A stretch of 64,000 bases of DNA, from NCBI GenBank assembly GCA_016788635.1, contig JAEUSU010000006.1:100918-164917 (forward strand). The letters are read 5' to 3'. Positions 17,327-27,440 of this stretch are shown piece after piece. The first letter of the stretch is position 1, and every line of letters begins with the position of its first letter. A program made the position numbers and the translations under genes. Origin of the DNA: Flavobacteriales bacterium (GTDB lineage Bacteria; Bacteroidota; Bacteroidia; Flavobacteriales_F; PHOS-HE28). The notes below the pieces were generated by a model. That model did no database searches and had not been told where the DNA came from. It was given only the letters and a program-made list of their open reading frames with translations.

Positions 17327-18493
17327 ATGAAGAAGAAGGTCGCCATCCTCGGTTCCACCGGCAGCATCGGTACGCAGGCACTGGATGTGGTGCGTGACCA
17401 GCCGGAACATTTCGAGGTGGAGCTCCTGACCTGCGGCAACCGCGTGGACCTGCTGATCCAGCAGGCGTTGGAATTCAAGCCCAACGCGGTGGTGATCGGC
17501 GATGCCGCCCGACTGGCCGAGGTGAAGGATGCGTTGTTTCCGAAAGGGATCAAGATTTACGCCGGTTCGGACGCCCTGGAGCAGGCGGTGACCATGGAGG
17601 GCATCGACCTGGTGCTCACCGCACTGGTGGGCTACGCCGGGCTGCGGCCCACGCTGGCGGCCATCGGGGCGGGCAAGCCCATTGCGCTGGCCAACAAGGA
17701 GACGCTTGTGGTGGCGGGGGAACTGGTGACGAAGGCCGCGCGGGAGAAAGACGTGGACATCTACCCCGTGGACAGCGAGCACAGCGCCATCTTCCAATGC
17801 CTGGCCGGCGAATGGCACAACCCGATCGAGAAGATCGTGCTCACCGCCAGCGGCGGGCCCTTCCGCGGAAGGACGCGCGCCGAGCTCGCCACCGTCACCA
17901 AGGCCCAGGCGCTGAAGCACCCCAACTGGGAGATGGGCGCCAAGATCACCATCGACAGTGCCAGCCTGATGAACAAGGGGCTGGAGGCCATCGAGGCCAA
18001 GTGGCTCTTCAACCTGAAGCGCGAACAGATCGAGATCGTGGTGCATCCGCAGAGCATCATCCACAGCATCGTGCAGTTCCGTGATGGCAGCATGAAGGCG
18101 CAGATGGGCCTGCCGGACATGAAGCTGCCCATCCAGTACGCCATGACCTTCCCGCAGCGTCTGCCCACCACCTGGCCGCGCTTCAACTTCACCCAATATC
18201 CCGCGCTCACCTTCGAGCAACCCGACCTGGATTCCTTCCGCAACCTGGCCCTTGCGCTGGAGGCCATGGACCAGGGTGGCAACGCCCCCTGCGTGCTCAA
18301 CGCCGCCAATGAGGTGGCCGTGGAGCTCTTCCTGAAGGAGGCCATCGGATTCCTGGAGATGAGCGATGTGGTGGCCCACACGCTCGCCACCGTGCCCTTC
18401 GTGGCCCATCCCACCTTACAAGACCTGGAGGCCAGCGATGCCGAGGCGCGTCGCGTGGCCCGTGAACGAACCACCCCTGCATGGAATTCCTGA
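17327..18493 (+). CDS. dxr: 1-deoxy-D-xylulose 5-phosphate reductoisomerase
   Basis: The 388-residue enzyme begins KKKVAILGSTGSIGTQALDVV, the NADPH-binding fold of Dxr. It contains ANKETLVVAGELV, the metal and substrate site PVDSEHSAIFQCL (Asp149, Glu151), LTASGGPFRGR, NWEMGAKITIDSASLMNKGLEAIEA and the C-terminal domain. It commits DXP to methylerythritol phosphate in non-mevalonate isoprenoid synthesis. The ATG at 17327 matches the family start. A GATCTTTG box lies at 17272-17279. The last 13 nt overlap the rseP start, as is common for dxr-rseP pairs. Confidence 0.97.
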   Translation: MKKKVAILGSTGSIGTQALDVVRDQPEHFEVELLTCGNRVDLLIQQALEFKPNAVVIGDAARLAEVKDALFPKGIKIYAGSDALEQAVTMEGIDLVLTALVGYAGLRPTLAAIGAGKPIALANKETLVVAGELVTKAAREKDVDIYPVDSEHSAIFQCLAGEWHNPIEKIVLTASGGPFRGRTRAELATVTKAQALKHPNWEMGAKITIDSASLMNKGLEAIEAKWLFNLKREQIEIVVHPQSIIHSIVQFRDGSMKAQMGLPDMKLPIQYAMTFPQRLPTTWPRFNFTQYPALTFEQPDLDSFRNLALALEAMDQGGNAPCVLNAANEVAVELFLKEAIGFLEMSDVVAHTLATVPFVAHPTLQDLEASDAEARRVARERTTPAWNS

Positions 18494-19809
18494 TCAAAGC
18501 CGCCCAGCTCATCCTGAGCCTCTCCATCCTCGTGGTGCTGCACGAGCTGGGGCACTTCATCCCCGCACGCCTCTTCAAGACCCGCGTGGAGAAGTTCTTC
18601 CTCTTCTTCGACCCCTGGTTCGCCCTGTGGAAGAAGAAGGTGGGCGACACCGTGTACGGCATCGGCTGGCTGCCCTTGGGCGGCTACGTGAAGATCAGCG
18701 GCATGGTGGATGAGAGCATGGACAAGGACCAGATGGCCAGGCCACCGGAACCCTGGGAGTTCCGCAGCAAGCCCGCCTGGCAGCGCCTCATCATCATGGT
18801 GGGTGGCGTCACGGTGAACCTGTTGCTGGGCCTCTTCCTCTATACCCTGGTGCTCTTCGTGTGGGGCCGTGAGTACCTGCCGCTGGAGCGCATGACCTGG
18901 GGCGTGCACCCGGCAGAGGTGATGCAGGAGCAGGGCTTCCGCGATGGGGACAAGATCCTGAGCGTGGGCGAGCATGAGGTGAAGGCACTGGAGGATGTGG
19001 GCAAGGCCATCCTGATCGATGGTGAACGCAGCGTGACCGTGGGGCGCGATGGCGAGTTGGTGACACTTACCCTGGACGGGGAGGTACACGAGCTGATCTT
19101 GGAGAAGCGCGTCAAGTCGCTCTTCACCCCGTGCATCCCCTTTGTGATCGACAGCATTGTGCAGGGGAAGAACGCGGAGAAGAGCGGCGGCTTCCGCAAG
19201 GGTGACCGCGTGATGGCCGTGGACACCGTGCCCACGCCCTACTTCGCCGACTTCGTGAAGGCGGTGAAGGACCGAAAGGGAAAGTCCGTGGTGGTGGGTG
19301 TGGAGCGCGCGGGTGCGGGCCTGGTGGAAGTGACCGTGGACGTGGATGAGAACGGGCAGGTGGGCCTGGGCAACCAGCCCCTGGACAAGCTCTTCGAACT
19401 GGAGCGCGAGCACTACAGCCTGGCCGCCTCCATACCGGCTGGCATCCGCTATGGTGTGGAGACCCTGGGCGGCTATGTGAGCTCCTTGAAACTGCTCTTC
19501 ACCCGCTCCGGCGCACAGCAGATCGGCGGCTTCGGGGCCATCGGCAGCCTCTTCAGCCCGGTGTGGGACTGGCAGCGCTTCTGGGAGATGACCGCCTTCC
19601 TGAGCATTGTGCTCGCCTTCATGAACATCCTGCCCATCCCCGCGCTGGACGGGGGTCACGTGCTTTTCCTGCTCTATGAGATGGTCACCCGGCGCACCCC
19701 CAGCCAGAAGGTGCTGGAGTACGCCCAGATGGTGGGCATGGTGTTGCTGCTGGGCCTGGTGCTCTTCGCCAACGGCAACGACCTTTTCCGCTGGATCAGC
19801 GGGAAATAG
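18481..19809 (+). CDS. rseP: RIP metalloprotease RseP (site-2 protease)
   Basis: The 442-residue membrane protease has the zinc motif HELGH (residues 21-25) in its first membrane segment. It has GIGWLPLGGYVKISGM, PDZ-like domains around residues 130-210 and 215-310, and the second active-site motif NILPIPALDGGH with Asp390. It cleaves membrane-bound regulatory proteins such as anti-sigma factors and signal-peptide remnants inside the inner membrane. It overlaps dxr by 13 nt, so the two should be co-translated. Confidence 0.95.
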   Translation: MEFLIKAAQLILSLSILVVLHELGHFIPARLFKTRVEKFFLFFDPWFALWKKKVGDTVYGIGWLPLGGYVKISGMVDESMDKDQMARPPEPWEFRSKPAWQRLIIMVGGVTVNLLLGLFLYTLVLFVWGREYLPLERMTWGVHPAEVMQEQGFRDGDKILSVGEHEVKALEDVGKAILIDGERSVTVGRDGELVTLTLDGEVHELILEKRVKSLFTPCIPFVIDSIVQGKNAEKSGGFRKGDRVMAVDTVPTPYFADFVKAVKDRKGKSVVVGVERAGAGLVEVTVDVDENGQVGLGNQPLDKLFELEREHYSLAASIPAGIRYGVETLGGYVSSLKLLFTRSGAQQIGGFGAIGSLFSPVWDWQRFWEMTAFLSIVLAFMNILPIPALDGGHVLFLLYEMVTRRTPSQKVLEYAQMVGMVLLLGLVLFANGNDLFRWISGK

Positions 19810-19861
19810 GGAACCCTGAAGGGCGTACTCCGTAGGAAGGGGCGGACTTATTCCGCTTCCC

Positions 19862-20221
19862 ATGCCCCGTGTGATCCTGGTCGAGGACGATACCCTTGTG
19901 CGCACCCTGCTGATGCGCCGCATGACCCAGGCCGGGTGGAGCGTGGTGGCCCTGAAGGATGGGCGCGACATCCAAGCCATCATCAATGCCCAACAGATCG
20001 ACCTGCTCGTGGTGGACCTGGGTCTGCCTTACATGGACGGACTGGCGCTGCTGGAGAGCATCCGGGCGCGGGGTGTCACCATTCCCGCTTTGGTGATCAG
20101 CGGCTACGAATTACCGCACCTGCAGGACACCGTGCGCAGTGCCGGCGCCCATGACATGCTGCAGAAGCCCTTCGACCAGGAGGAGCTATTGGTGCGCATG
20201 CGCCGTCTGCTCGCCGCCTGA
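19862..20221 (+). CDS. Single-domain response regulator (receiver only)
   Basis: The 119-residue protein is a bare CheY-like receiver. It has the acidic pair Asp9-Asp10, phospho-acceptor Asp52 in LLVVDLGLPYMDG, Ser80 in LVISGYE and Lys102 in LQKPF. There is no output domain. No histidine kinase is encoded nearby, so its partner is elsewhere. It lies 52 nt after rseP on the same strand and could be co-transcribed. Confidence 0.9.
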   Translation: MPRVILVEDDTLVRTLLMRRMTQAGWSVVALKDGRDIQAIINAQQIDLLVVDLGLPYMDGLALLESIRARGVTIPALVISGYELPHLQDTVRSAGAHDMLQKPFDQEELLVRMRRLLAA

Positions 20222-20270
20222 ACGCCACATCCTTCACACCATTCCTTGTCGGTAGCGCACACCCGCGAAC

Positions 20271-20278
20271 GAACTTCG
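20271..20278 (+). promoter_or_regulatory. -7-like box with 4-nt spacing to the GTG of the FAD oxidoreductase
   Basis: GAACTTCG ends 4 nt before GTG 20283. It is a weaker match to TAnnTTTG but shows the same spacing as several other genes here. Confidence 0.35.
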
Positions 20279-20282
20279 TGGC

Positions 20283-21308
20283 GTGGAGCTGGATGTGCTC
20301 ATCGTGGGCCAGGGACTGGCCGGTACCGTGCTCAGCGAGACCCTGGCGGCGCGTGGGCTGCGCGTCATGCTCTTCGATGCGCCGCGTGAGGGCCGTGCCA
20401 GCTGGGTGGCCGCCGGCGCGGTGAACCCCATTGTGCTGCGCCGTACCGTGGCCACCTGGCGCGCTTCGGAAATGCTGGCCGTGTCAGGTGCCTTCTATCG
20501 CGAAATGGAGCAGCGGCATGATGCGCACTTCTGGCATCCCCTTCCCGTGGTGGAACTCTTCGCCACACCGCAGGATGCGGGTATCTGGCGTTTGCGCAGC
20601 CGCGAGCCCGAACTCGGGCGCCTGCTCACCAATGGTCCGGTGGAGGACCCCGGCCTTGCGCGCCTGCCGCAACCCTACGGCCATGGCGTGGTACCGCGCA
20701 GTGCCTGGCTGGACATGCAGCGTATGCTTTCCACGCACCGCAGCCACTGGGTCCAGCAGGGCTGCTTGGTGGAGCGCGAAGTGGCCTTGAGCGATGTGCA
20801 GGAAGGAACAGATGGTGTTTCCATCGGAACGCATCACGCACATGTGCTCATCTGGTGCGTGGGCCCCTTTGCGATCACACCCGGTCTGGTGCCCGTGCGC
20901 GGTGAGGGGCTCACCGTGCGCATGCCGGGGCTGGGTTTGAAGAGCATCGTGCATCGCGGGGTTTTCGTGGTGCCGCTGGGTCAGGACCGCTACCGCGTGG
21001 GCGCCACCTTCGCGTGGGACGATGTATGGAGCGGCCCCACGGAGGAAGGCCAGCGCTACCTGCTTGACCGTCTGGCCCGGCTGTGGAGCGGACCGGTGGA
21101 GGTGCTGGAACACTGGGCAGGGGTGCGGCCCACGGCCCGCGACCGCCGCCCGATCCTGGGCCGCACCAGCGCGCATCAAGCGGTGTTCAATGGGCTGGGG
21201 TCGCGCGGGGCAATGCTTGCGCCGTGGTGCGCAGCGCACCTGGCCGACCACCTCTTCGCCGGCAGGCCGCTCGATGCCGAGGTGGATGTGGCGCGGTTCA
21301 CCGCCTAA
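20283..21308 (+). CDS. FAD-dependent oxidoreductase (DAO family)
   Basis: The 341-residue protein begins with a dinucleotide-binding motif DVLIVGQGLAGTVLSETLAARG and the acidic strand end of a Rossmann fold. It ends with the DAO-family pattern HWAGVRPTARDRRPILGR and FNGLGSRGAMLAPWCA, which matches glycine-oxidase or MnmC-like FAD amine oxidases. The natural substrate is not indicated. The start is GTG, supported by the fact that the GxGxxG motif begins only nine residues later. The next gene follows 15 nt downstream. Confidence 0.85.
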   Translation: MELDVLIVGQGLAGTVLSETLAARGLRVMLFDAPREGRASWVAAGAVNPIVLRRTVATWRASEMLAVSGAFYREMEQRHDAHFWHPLPVVELFATPQDAGIWRLRSREPELGRLLTNGPVEDPGLARLPQPYGHGVVPRSAWLDMQRMLSTHRSHWVQQGCLVEREVALSDVQEGTDGVSIGTHHAHVLIWCVGPFAITPGLVPVRGEGLTVRMPGLGLKSIVHRGVFVVPLGQDRYRVGATFAWDDVWSGPTEEGQRYLLDRLARLWSGPVEVLEHWAGVRPTARDRRPILGRTSAHQAVFNGLGSRGAMLAPWCAAHLADHLFAGRPLDAEVDVARFTA

Positions 21309-21311
21309 GCC

Positions 21312-21319
21312 GAACTTTG
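21312..21319 (+). promoter_or_regulatory. -7-like box with 4-nt spacing to the alpha-2-macroglobulin ATG
   Basis: GAACTTTG matches TAnnTTTG except for the first base and ends 4 nt before ATG 21324. Confidence 0.4.
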
Positions 21320-21323
21320 AACG

Positions 21324-24300
21324 ATGCGCACGCCGGGACCACTCGCTGCACTTGGTGTGCTCGTTGTCACAGGGCTGCTGGCCGCATGCACCGCGCACAA
21401 GCCCACGGTGCAGGTTGCACCTGCGCGCGATGTACGCTGGGCACCCATCGATTCGCTGGACAGCCTGGGCCTGTACCGCTCGGCGCTCTCCGCCACGGAC
21501 AGTTTGCTGGCCGCTGCGCAACGCGAAGGCGATTGGCGCACCGAGTTCCGCGCGTGGATGTATCGCAGCCGCTTGCGACAGGTATTGGATGAGGAGGCCT
21601 GGCCAGAGGTGTTGAATGAGCTGGAGATGCGCACCATCACAGCCGGGTTCCCGCTGAAGCAACTGCTGCATTCGGTCACGGCGGAGTTCCTGAGCGTGCA
21701 GTACCGCCATGCGTTGTGGGATATCGCCGGGCGCGATGAGGTGGAAATGGAAGCGGATGATCCCCTGACCTGGGGCGTGAAACCTTTTGTGGAGCGCATC
21801 CTCGCGCACCACGCCGCGGCGCTGGAGCCCTACGACAGCCTACGCCAAACACCCGTTGCGGAACTCGGCCCCTTGCTCGCTGGTGATCCCCGTGCGCTTC
21901 ACCTGCGACCCTCGCTTTTCGACCTGCTGGCGCACCGCGCGCTGCGCGTGTACCACGAACCCTTGATGCGGCTCGCCGGTCCACTGGACCGCTTCGAATT
22001 GAATGATGCGCGCCACTTTGCGCTGTTCGAGGACTTCGCCTACCGCAGGCTCGAGCATCCGGACAGCGGCTCCTGGCCCTTTCAGGCCTTGCGCCTGCAC
22101 CAACGGCTGGAGCGCGCGCACCTGAGCGACGATGCGCCGGACGCGCTGGTGTCCGCCACACTGGAACGACTCACCTATGTGCATGCGAACAGCACCCTTC
22201 CGCAGAAGGACTCGCTGCTGCTGCGTGCGTTGGAGACCCTGCGTACGCGCCTGCCGGAGGACAGCTGCTGGAGCGAAGTGACCTGGAACCTTGCGGAATG
22301 GCATGGTCGCACAGGCGATCGCCACGACCGCCTGGGCAGCGGCTTGTGGAAGGACGAGAAGCGTACAACCCTTGCGCTCTGCGATAGCGCGATCTCACGT
22401 TTCCCCGGCAGCTTCGGTGCGCGCAATGCGGAAGCGTTGAGGGAACGGTTGCTGAAGCCGGACCTGAAGCTGCATGCGGAGGGCACCGTCACGCCGGACA
22501 AGCCCTTCAAGGTGGCGGTCACCTACCGGAACACCCCGAAGCAGTGGCTGCGCCTGGTCGCTGATCCGGACCGAGGCGTCTGGCGGAGCCGCTTGGACAC
22601 GCTGGTGCGCCGCACTCCCCTGCGCAGTTGGAGCGTGGAACTTCCCGATGACGGTGACCTGAACGAGCACCTGGTGGAGCTGGGCATCGAAGCGCTGCCG
22701 ATCGGGCGGTACACACTGGTGGTGAGCAGCGGGCCGGACTTCGTGAAGGATATGGATGCGATGGTCTCTGCCACCTTCCATGTGTCGCGATTGGCAGTGG
22801 CGGATCGTCATGAGAACGGGATCATGGAGCTGTTGGTGCTGGACCGCGAGAGCGGCTGGCATCGCCCCGGCGTGCAGGTGGAGTGCTTCGGGCAGCGTTG
22901 GGAGAATGGCGCGCAGAAGTCCGTTCTGCTCACCACCGACACCACCGATCGCGATGGGCGTATCCGCTTTGCATTGCCCGAGGGGCTCAACCAGGCCTTC
23001 TTTACCATAACCGACGGTGCCGACCGCCTGACGACGCCATCCCGCCACGCCTATCGCTACCGCACAGCACAGAACGACAGCATCCGGTCCTTCCTCTTCA
23101 CCGACCGCGCGATCTACCGCCCGGGCCAGGAGGTCTTCGTGAAAGGCATCGTCACGGTGAAGCGCGATGGCAGAACTGTGGTGAAGGAGAGGTACCGCAG
23201 CACGGTGAAGTTCCAGGATGTGCATGGCCGATCGATCGACTCGGCTTCCGTGGTCACCGATGACTTCGGCGCCTACACCGTGCGCTTCACCGCACCGCGC
23301 GGGGCGCTTACCGGCGGCATGACCATCCGCGACGCGCATGGAACACGATGGCTCCGTGTGGAGGAGTACAAGCGGCCCACTTTCGAAGTGGTGCTCGATA
23401 CGCTGCACGGGCAGCACCGGCTGGGTGATGAAGTGGTGATCTCCGGAACAGCGCGGAGCTATGCCGGGGTGCCATTGGATGGTGCGCAGGTGAAATACAC
23501 CGTGCGGCGTATCACGCACAGGCCTTGGTGGCAGGCCATGCGCTGGGATGGCCTCGCATGGGGGCATGCCACGGATGTGCATGCGGGCAACACCATATGT
23601 GACAGTTCGGGACGGTTCCGGGTCGTGTTCACCGCCATGCCCGACCGCACCATACCGCCGGAATCCGATCCATCCTTCACCTTCGACATGGAAGCTTCGG
23701 TCACCGATGTGAGCGGGGAGACCCAACAGGGAAGCACATCCCTCCGGCTGGCCCATCGAGCCTTCGGCATTGAGCTGGACGTGAAGGAAGCGGTGGATCG
23801 CAGCGATGCGGCGATCGGCCTGCGTGCGGTTGGCCTGGACGGCCGCACGGTGGATGTGCCGTTGAACGTGCGGATCGTGAAAGTCGCGGCACCCCAGCGT
23901 CCATTGCGTGCCCGGCAGTGGGAACGCCCCGACCGCTTTGTGATGACACGCGAGGAGCACGCCGTTCGCTTTCCTGACGACCCCTTCGACCGGGAGAATG
24001 AGGACTTGAGCTGGCCGGAGCAGCAGGAGGTGTTACGCGTGATGGAATGGCGTGGTGCGAAGCGGGACCTTTCGCTCACCGGAGCGGACCAGTGGGATGT
24101 GGGCGCTTACCGGGTCGTGGTGGAGGCGCAGGATGAGCGGGGCGGAATGCTGCGTGTGGAGAAGGTCTTTCGCCTGATCGACCACGAGGTGCAGTTGAGC
24201 GGCGCGGCGGACAAGGCCTTCCATGTGGAGTTGCTCAAGGGCGATGTGGAGCCTGGTGCGCGGGCGGTGCTGCTGGTGAACAGCGGACTTCCGGAAGGCC

Positions 24301-27300
24301 GTGTGTTGATGGAGATCGAGCGTGGCGGGCGTACCGCAGTGAGCAAATGGTTGGGCCTGAAGCGTGCCCAGCAACGCGTGGAACTACCCGTACTGGAGGA
24401 GGATCGCGGCGGCTTCTTCGTGCACTTCCTGTGTGTGGAGCGCGGGAGGGAACACCGCCAGACCGTGCGGATCGATGTGCCGTGGAGCAACAAGGACCTG
24501 CAGGTGGAGTGGATGAGCTTCCGCGACCATTTACGGCCGGGTGAGCCCGAGGAGTGGCGCCTGCGCATCCGTGGCCCCAAGGGTTCACAAGTGGCCGCAC
24601 AGGTGCTCGCCCTGATGTATGACGCTTCGCTCGATCGCTTCGTGGAGCATGAAGTGGGACTGAGCGTGTGGCCCGAAGCACAAGCAAGGCTTGGTTGGTT
24701 GAACGCCCTTCCCTTCCAGAACGCCTTTGGTGAAGGGTATGGGAGCAAGCGGTCCAGGGAAGCGGTGGAACGCAACTGGCCCGCGCTGAACGTGTTCGAC
24801 GTGGATGAGGATTGGCTGCTGCCGCAGGATGCGGATGACATGTATTCAATGAAGAAGCGCCGATTCCGAACAGTGGCAAGCCCGTCCTTTGATGCCTTGC
24901 CGGCTTCGCAGCTGCGGTTCGCGCACATGGCGGTCGAAAGGGATGAAGCAGGATACGTGGAGAATGAAGAGACGACCCCTTCTCCTGCCATGCCGGCATT
25001 GCGTTCGGACTTCCGCGAGACCGCCTTCTTCCTGCCCGACCTGCTCACCGATCGCGATGGCAGTGTGGTGCTCCGCTTTACCACACCGGACGCGCTCACG
25101 CGCTGGAAGCTGCTGGGACTGGCACACACACGCGAGCTTCAGTTCGCCACTTTCCAACGCGAAGCGGTCACGCAGAAACCGCTGATGGTGGTGCCGCACC
25201 TGCCGCGCTTCCTGCGCGCCGGCGACCGCATCACGCTCACGGCCAAGATCAACGTGCTGGAGGAGGGACGCGCCGAAGGAATGGCGGGCATCGAGCTCTT
25301 CGATCCCTTCACAGGGAAGGCCATGGACAAGGCTTTCGGTGTGCGGGTGAAGGAGCAGGCCTTCGTGGCCGCAAAGGGTGAAAGTGCTGTGGTGGCCTGG
25401 ACGCTGACGGTGCCAGAAGGTGTGGAAACATGCGGGCTACGCATCACCGCGCGCAGCAAGGGCGGTCCATCGGGAACGCTTGCGGCTGCCGATGGTGAGG
25501 AGCATGTGTTGCCGGTACTCACGGACAGGGTGCTGGTCACCGAGAGCGTGCCGCTGTGGAGCAATGGGCAGGGCACACGTCGCTTCACGCTGCCGAACCT
25601 GCTGGCATCCGGTTCATCCACCACGCTGAAGCATCAGTCCCTCAAGCTGGAGCTCACGCCCGATCCAGTGTGGTACGCCGTTCAGGCGCTGCCTTACCTG
25701 ATGGAGTTCCCGCATGCCTGCGCCGAGCAGCTCTTCGCCCGCTACTACGCCAACCGCATCGCGAAGCAGGTGCTGGATACGCGGCCAGCCGTGCGGGACA
25801 TGATCGCGGCATGGCATACGAAAGGCCCGGATGCCTTCATCAGTGCGCTGGAGAGGAACGCGGCGCTGAAGGATGTGCTGCTCACGGAAACACCCTGGGT
25901 GTTGGATGCGCGCGACGGAAAGGAGCGACGTGCACAGGTGGCCCTGCTCTTCGATCTGCAGCGCATGCACGGGGAGGAACAAGCCACCCTGCAACGCCTG
26001 CGCGAGATGCAACTGGACAACGGCGCGTGGCCCTGGTGGAGCGGCATGGCTGGCGACCGCTTGATCACCCAGCACATCGTGTCGGGCTTCGCGCATTTGC
26101 AGGCCGTGAACGCGGGGGGATGGAGCGAGGCTTCCGGCGTGGAGCCCATGCTCCGCAGTGCGATGCGATGGCTGGATGCAGAGGTGGCCAGGGCACATGA
26201 ACGCCGCATGCGTGAACGGGATGCGGAGGCGATGCGGCAGTTCCGTCCGGGCTATGCGGACATCCACTACCTGCTGGTCAGGGGCAGGTTTAATCGGATG
26301 CCGCTGGACTCTGCCACACACGCGGCGGTGGCTTATCTCAACAGCCGCGTGCAGGCGGAGTGGACGAACTACGGCCTGCAGGAGCAGGCCATGATCGCCA
26401 TGGTGCTGTACCGCATCGGGGAGCAGGCCACCGCTGCCACCATCCTGCGCAGCTTGAAGGAACGTGCCACGGTAAGCGAGGAGCTGGGCATGTACTGGAA
26501 GACTTCCGCACGCGGCACCGGTTGGAACGAATTCCCGGTGGAGACACATGCCCTGCTCATGCTGGCCTTCCTGGAAGTGACCAAGGATACCGAAGCGGTG
26601 AACGCCTTGCGCACACATCTGCTCACGACCAAGCGCACCACGGATTGGGGCAGCACCAAGGCCACCACCGAGGCCTGCCACGCCTTGTTGTTCACCGGCG
26701 ATATAAAGGGAAGCATGGTGCAGCCTGTGGTGAAGGTGGGCGGGCTGGTGGTGAAGCCGAACGCACAGGACGCTGCCGGCATCACGCTCGAGCACACCTG
26801 GTCTGCTGCGGAAGTGAGGCCGACCATGGGCGAGGTGAGTGTAAGTGCATCAGGTGGGCAACCGCTGTGGGGCGCACTGCATTGGCAGTACCTCGAACAG
26901 GCGGACAAGGTGAGCGCGCATGCGAGTCCCTTGCGGATCGAGCGCCGCGTGTTGGTGAACACGCGCACCACCGAAGGCCCGGTGCTCTTGCCACTGGATA
27001 AAGGGCGCACGCTGCGGCCTGGTGATCGCATCACCGTGCGGCTGGAGCTGCGCACCGATCGTTGGCTGGACCATGTGCACGTGAAAGACCTGCGCGCAGC
27101 CGGGCTGGAGCCGATGGATGCGTTAAGTGGATATCGTTACCAAGGTGGTATTGGCTTCTACCAGAGCATCCGCGATGCCGCCATGCACTTCTTCATCGAT
27201 CGCCTGGCACCCGGAACCCATGTGTTCGAGTACGCCCTGCGCGTGGCCCATGCGGGTGACTTCAGCAACGGCCTGGCCCGAGCGCAGTGCATGTACGCAC

Positions 27301-27356
27301 CCGAGTTCGGCAGCCACAGCGAAGGAAGCCGCTTGGTGGTGAATGAAATGGAGTGA
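21324..27356 (+). CDS. Lipoprotein alpha-2-macroglobulin
   Basis: The 2010-residue product begins with a lipoprotein signal (lipobox LLAAC, Cys22). An N-terminal helical region is followed by macroglobulin-like beta domains: MG2/MG3-like around residues 585-690 with FLFTDRAIYRPGQEVFVKG, and the A2M core around 1230-1290 with FRETAFFLPDLLTDRDG. The thioester-type motif HACAEQ has Cys1466 and a Gln three residues later. The terpenoid-like alpha-alpha toroid follows. Bacterial A2Ms are thought to trap proteases near the cell envelope and in some species partner with PBP1C; no PBP1C gene is present here. Both Cys and Gln of the thioester are retained. Confidence 0.92.
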   Translation: MRTPGPLAALGVLVVTGLLAACTAHKPTVQVAPARDVRWAPIDSLDSLGLYRSALSATDSLLAAAQREGDWRTEFRAWMYRSRLRQVLDEEAWPEVLNELEMRTITAGFPLKQLLHSVTAEFLSVQYRHALWDIAGRDEVEMEADDPLTWGVKPFVERILAHHAAALEPYDSLRQTPVAELGPLLAGDPRALHLRPSLFDLLAHRALRVYHEPLMRLAGPLDRFELNDARHFALFEDFAYRRLEHPDSGSWPFQALRLHQRLERAHLSDDAPDALVSATLERLTYVHANSTLPQKDSLLLRALETLRTRLPEDSCWSEVTWNLAEWHGRTGDRHDRLGSGLWKDEKRTTLALCDSAISRFPGSFGARNAEALRERLLKPDLKLHAEGTVTPDKPFKVAVTYRNTPKQWLRLVADPDRGVWRSRLDTLVRRTPLRSWSVELPDDGDLNEHLVELGIEALPIGRYTLVVSSGPDFVKDMDAMVSATFHVSRLAVADRHENGIMELLVLDRESGWHRPGVQVECFGQRWENGAQKSVLLTTDTTDRDGRIRFALPEGLNQAFFTITDGADRLTTPSRHAYRYRTAQNDSIRSFLFTDRAIYRPGQEVFVKGIVTVKRDGRTVVKERYRSTVKFQDVHGRSIDSASVVTDDFGAYTVRFTAPRGALTGGMTIRDAHGTRWLRVEEYKRPTFEVVLDTLHGQHRLGDEVVISGTARSYAGVPLDGAQVKYTVRRITHRPWWQAMRWDGLAWGHATDVHAGNTICDSSGRFRVVFTAMPDRTIPPESDPSFTFDMEASVTDVSGETQQGSTSLRLAHRAFGIELDVKEAVDRSDAAIGLRAVGLDGRTVDVPLNVRIVKVAAPQRPLRARQWERPDRFVMTREEHAVRFPDDPFDRENEDLSWPEQQEVLRVMEWRGAKRDLSLTGADQWDVGAYRVVVEAQDERGGMLRVEKVFRLIDHEVQLSGAADKAFHVELLKGDVEPGARAVLLVNSGLPEGRVLMEIERGGRTAVSKWLGLKRAQQRVELPVLEEDRGGFFVHFLCVERGREHRQTVRIDVPWSNKDLQVEWMSFRDHLRPGEPEEWRLRIRGPKGSQVAAQVLALMYDASLDRFVEHEVGLSVWPEAQARLGWLNALPFQNAFGEGYGSKRSREAVERNWPALNVFDVDEDWLLPQDADDMYSMKKRRFRTVASPSFDALPASQLRFAHMAVERDEAGYVENEETTPSPAMPALRSDFRETAFFLPDLLTDRDGSVVLRFTTPDALTRWKLLGLAHTRELQFATFQREAVTQKPLMVVPHLPRFLRAGDRITLTAKINVLEEGRAEGMAGIELFDPFTGKAMDKAFGVRVKEQAFVAAKGESAVVAWTLTVPEGVETCGLRITARSKGGPSGTLAAADGEEHVLPVLTDRVLVTESVPLWSNGQGTRRFTLPNLLASGSSTTLKHQSLKLELTPDPVWYAVQALPYLMEFPHACAEQLFARYYANRIAKQVLDTRPAVRDMIAAWHTKGPDAFISALERNAALKDVLLTETPWVLDARDGKERRAQVALLFDLQRMHGEEQATLQRLREMQLDNGAWPWWSGMAGDRLITQHIVSGFAHLQAVNAGGWSEASGVEPMLRSAMRWLDAEVARAHERRMRERDAEAMRQFRPGYADIHYLLVRGRFNRMPLDSATHAAVAYLNSRVQAEWTNYGLQEQAMIAMVLYRIGEQATAATILRSLKERATVSEELGMYWKTSARGTGWNEFPVETHALLMLAFLEVTKDTEAVNALRTHLLTTKRTTDWGSTKATTEACHALLFTGDIKGSMVQPVVKVGGLVVKPNAQDAAGITLEHTWSAAEVRPTMGEVSVSASGGQPLWGALHWQYLEQADKVSAHASPLRIERRVLVNTRTTEGPVLLPLDKGRTLRPGDRITVRLELRTDRWLDHVHVKDLRAAGLEPMDALSGYRYQGGIGFYQSIRDAAMHFFIDRLAPGTHVFEYALRVAHAGDFSNGLARAQCMYAPEFGSHSEGSRLVVNEME

Positions 27357-27429
27357 CACCGGAACGATCCGGAGCCTCGGGAATAGTGGGATGGCCTTCC
27401 TGTGGTTTGACCCGCGCGATCTATCGTGG

Positions 27430-27437
27430 GACATTTG
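27430..27437 (+). promoter_or_regulatory. -7-like box upstream of the dockerin-tailed secreted protein
   Basis: GACATTTG ends 3 nt before the ATG at 27441. It resembles the pattern seen at other start codons in the window. Confidence 0.35.
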
Positions 27438-27440
27438 CAC

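Noticed and set aside
17761..19986. 741-residue open frame on the minus strand opposite dxr and rseP
   Set aside because: It is antisense to two well-supported genes and its residues are His/Ala/Gln-rich as expected for a shadow frame in GC-rich DNA.
22395..23960. 521-residue minus-strand frame opposite the alpha-2-macroglobulin gene
   Set aside because: Composition is typical of an antisense shadow and there is no recognisable domain.
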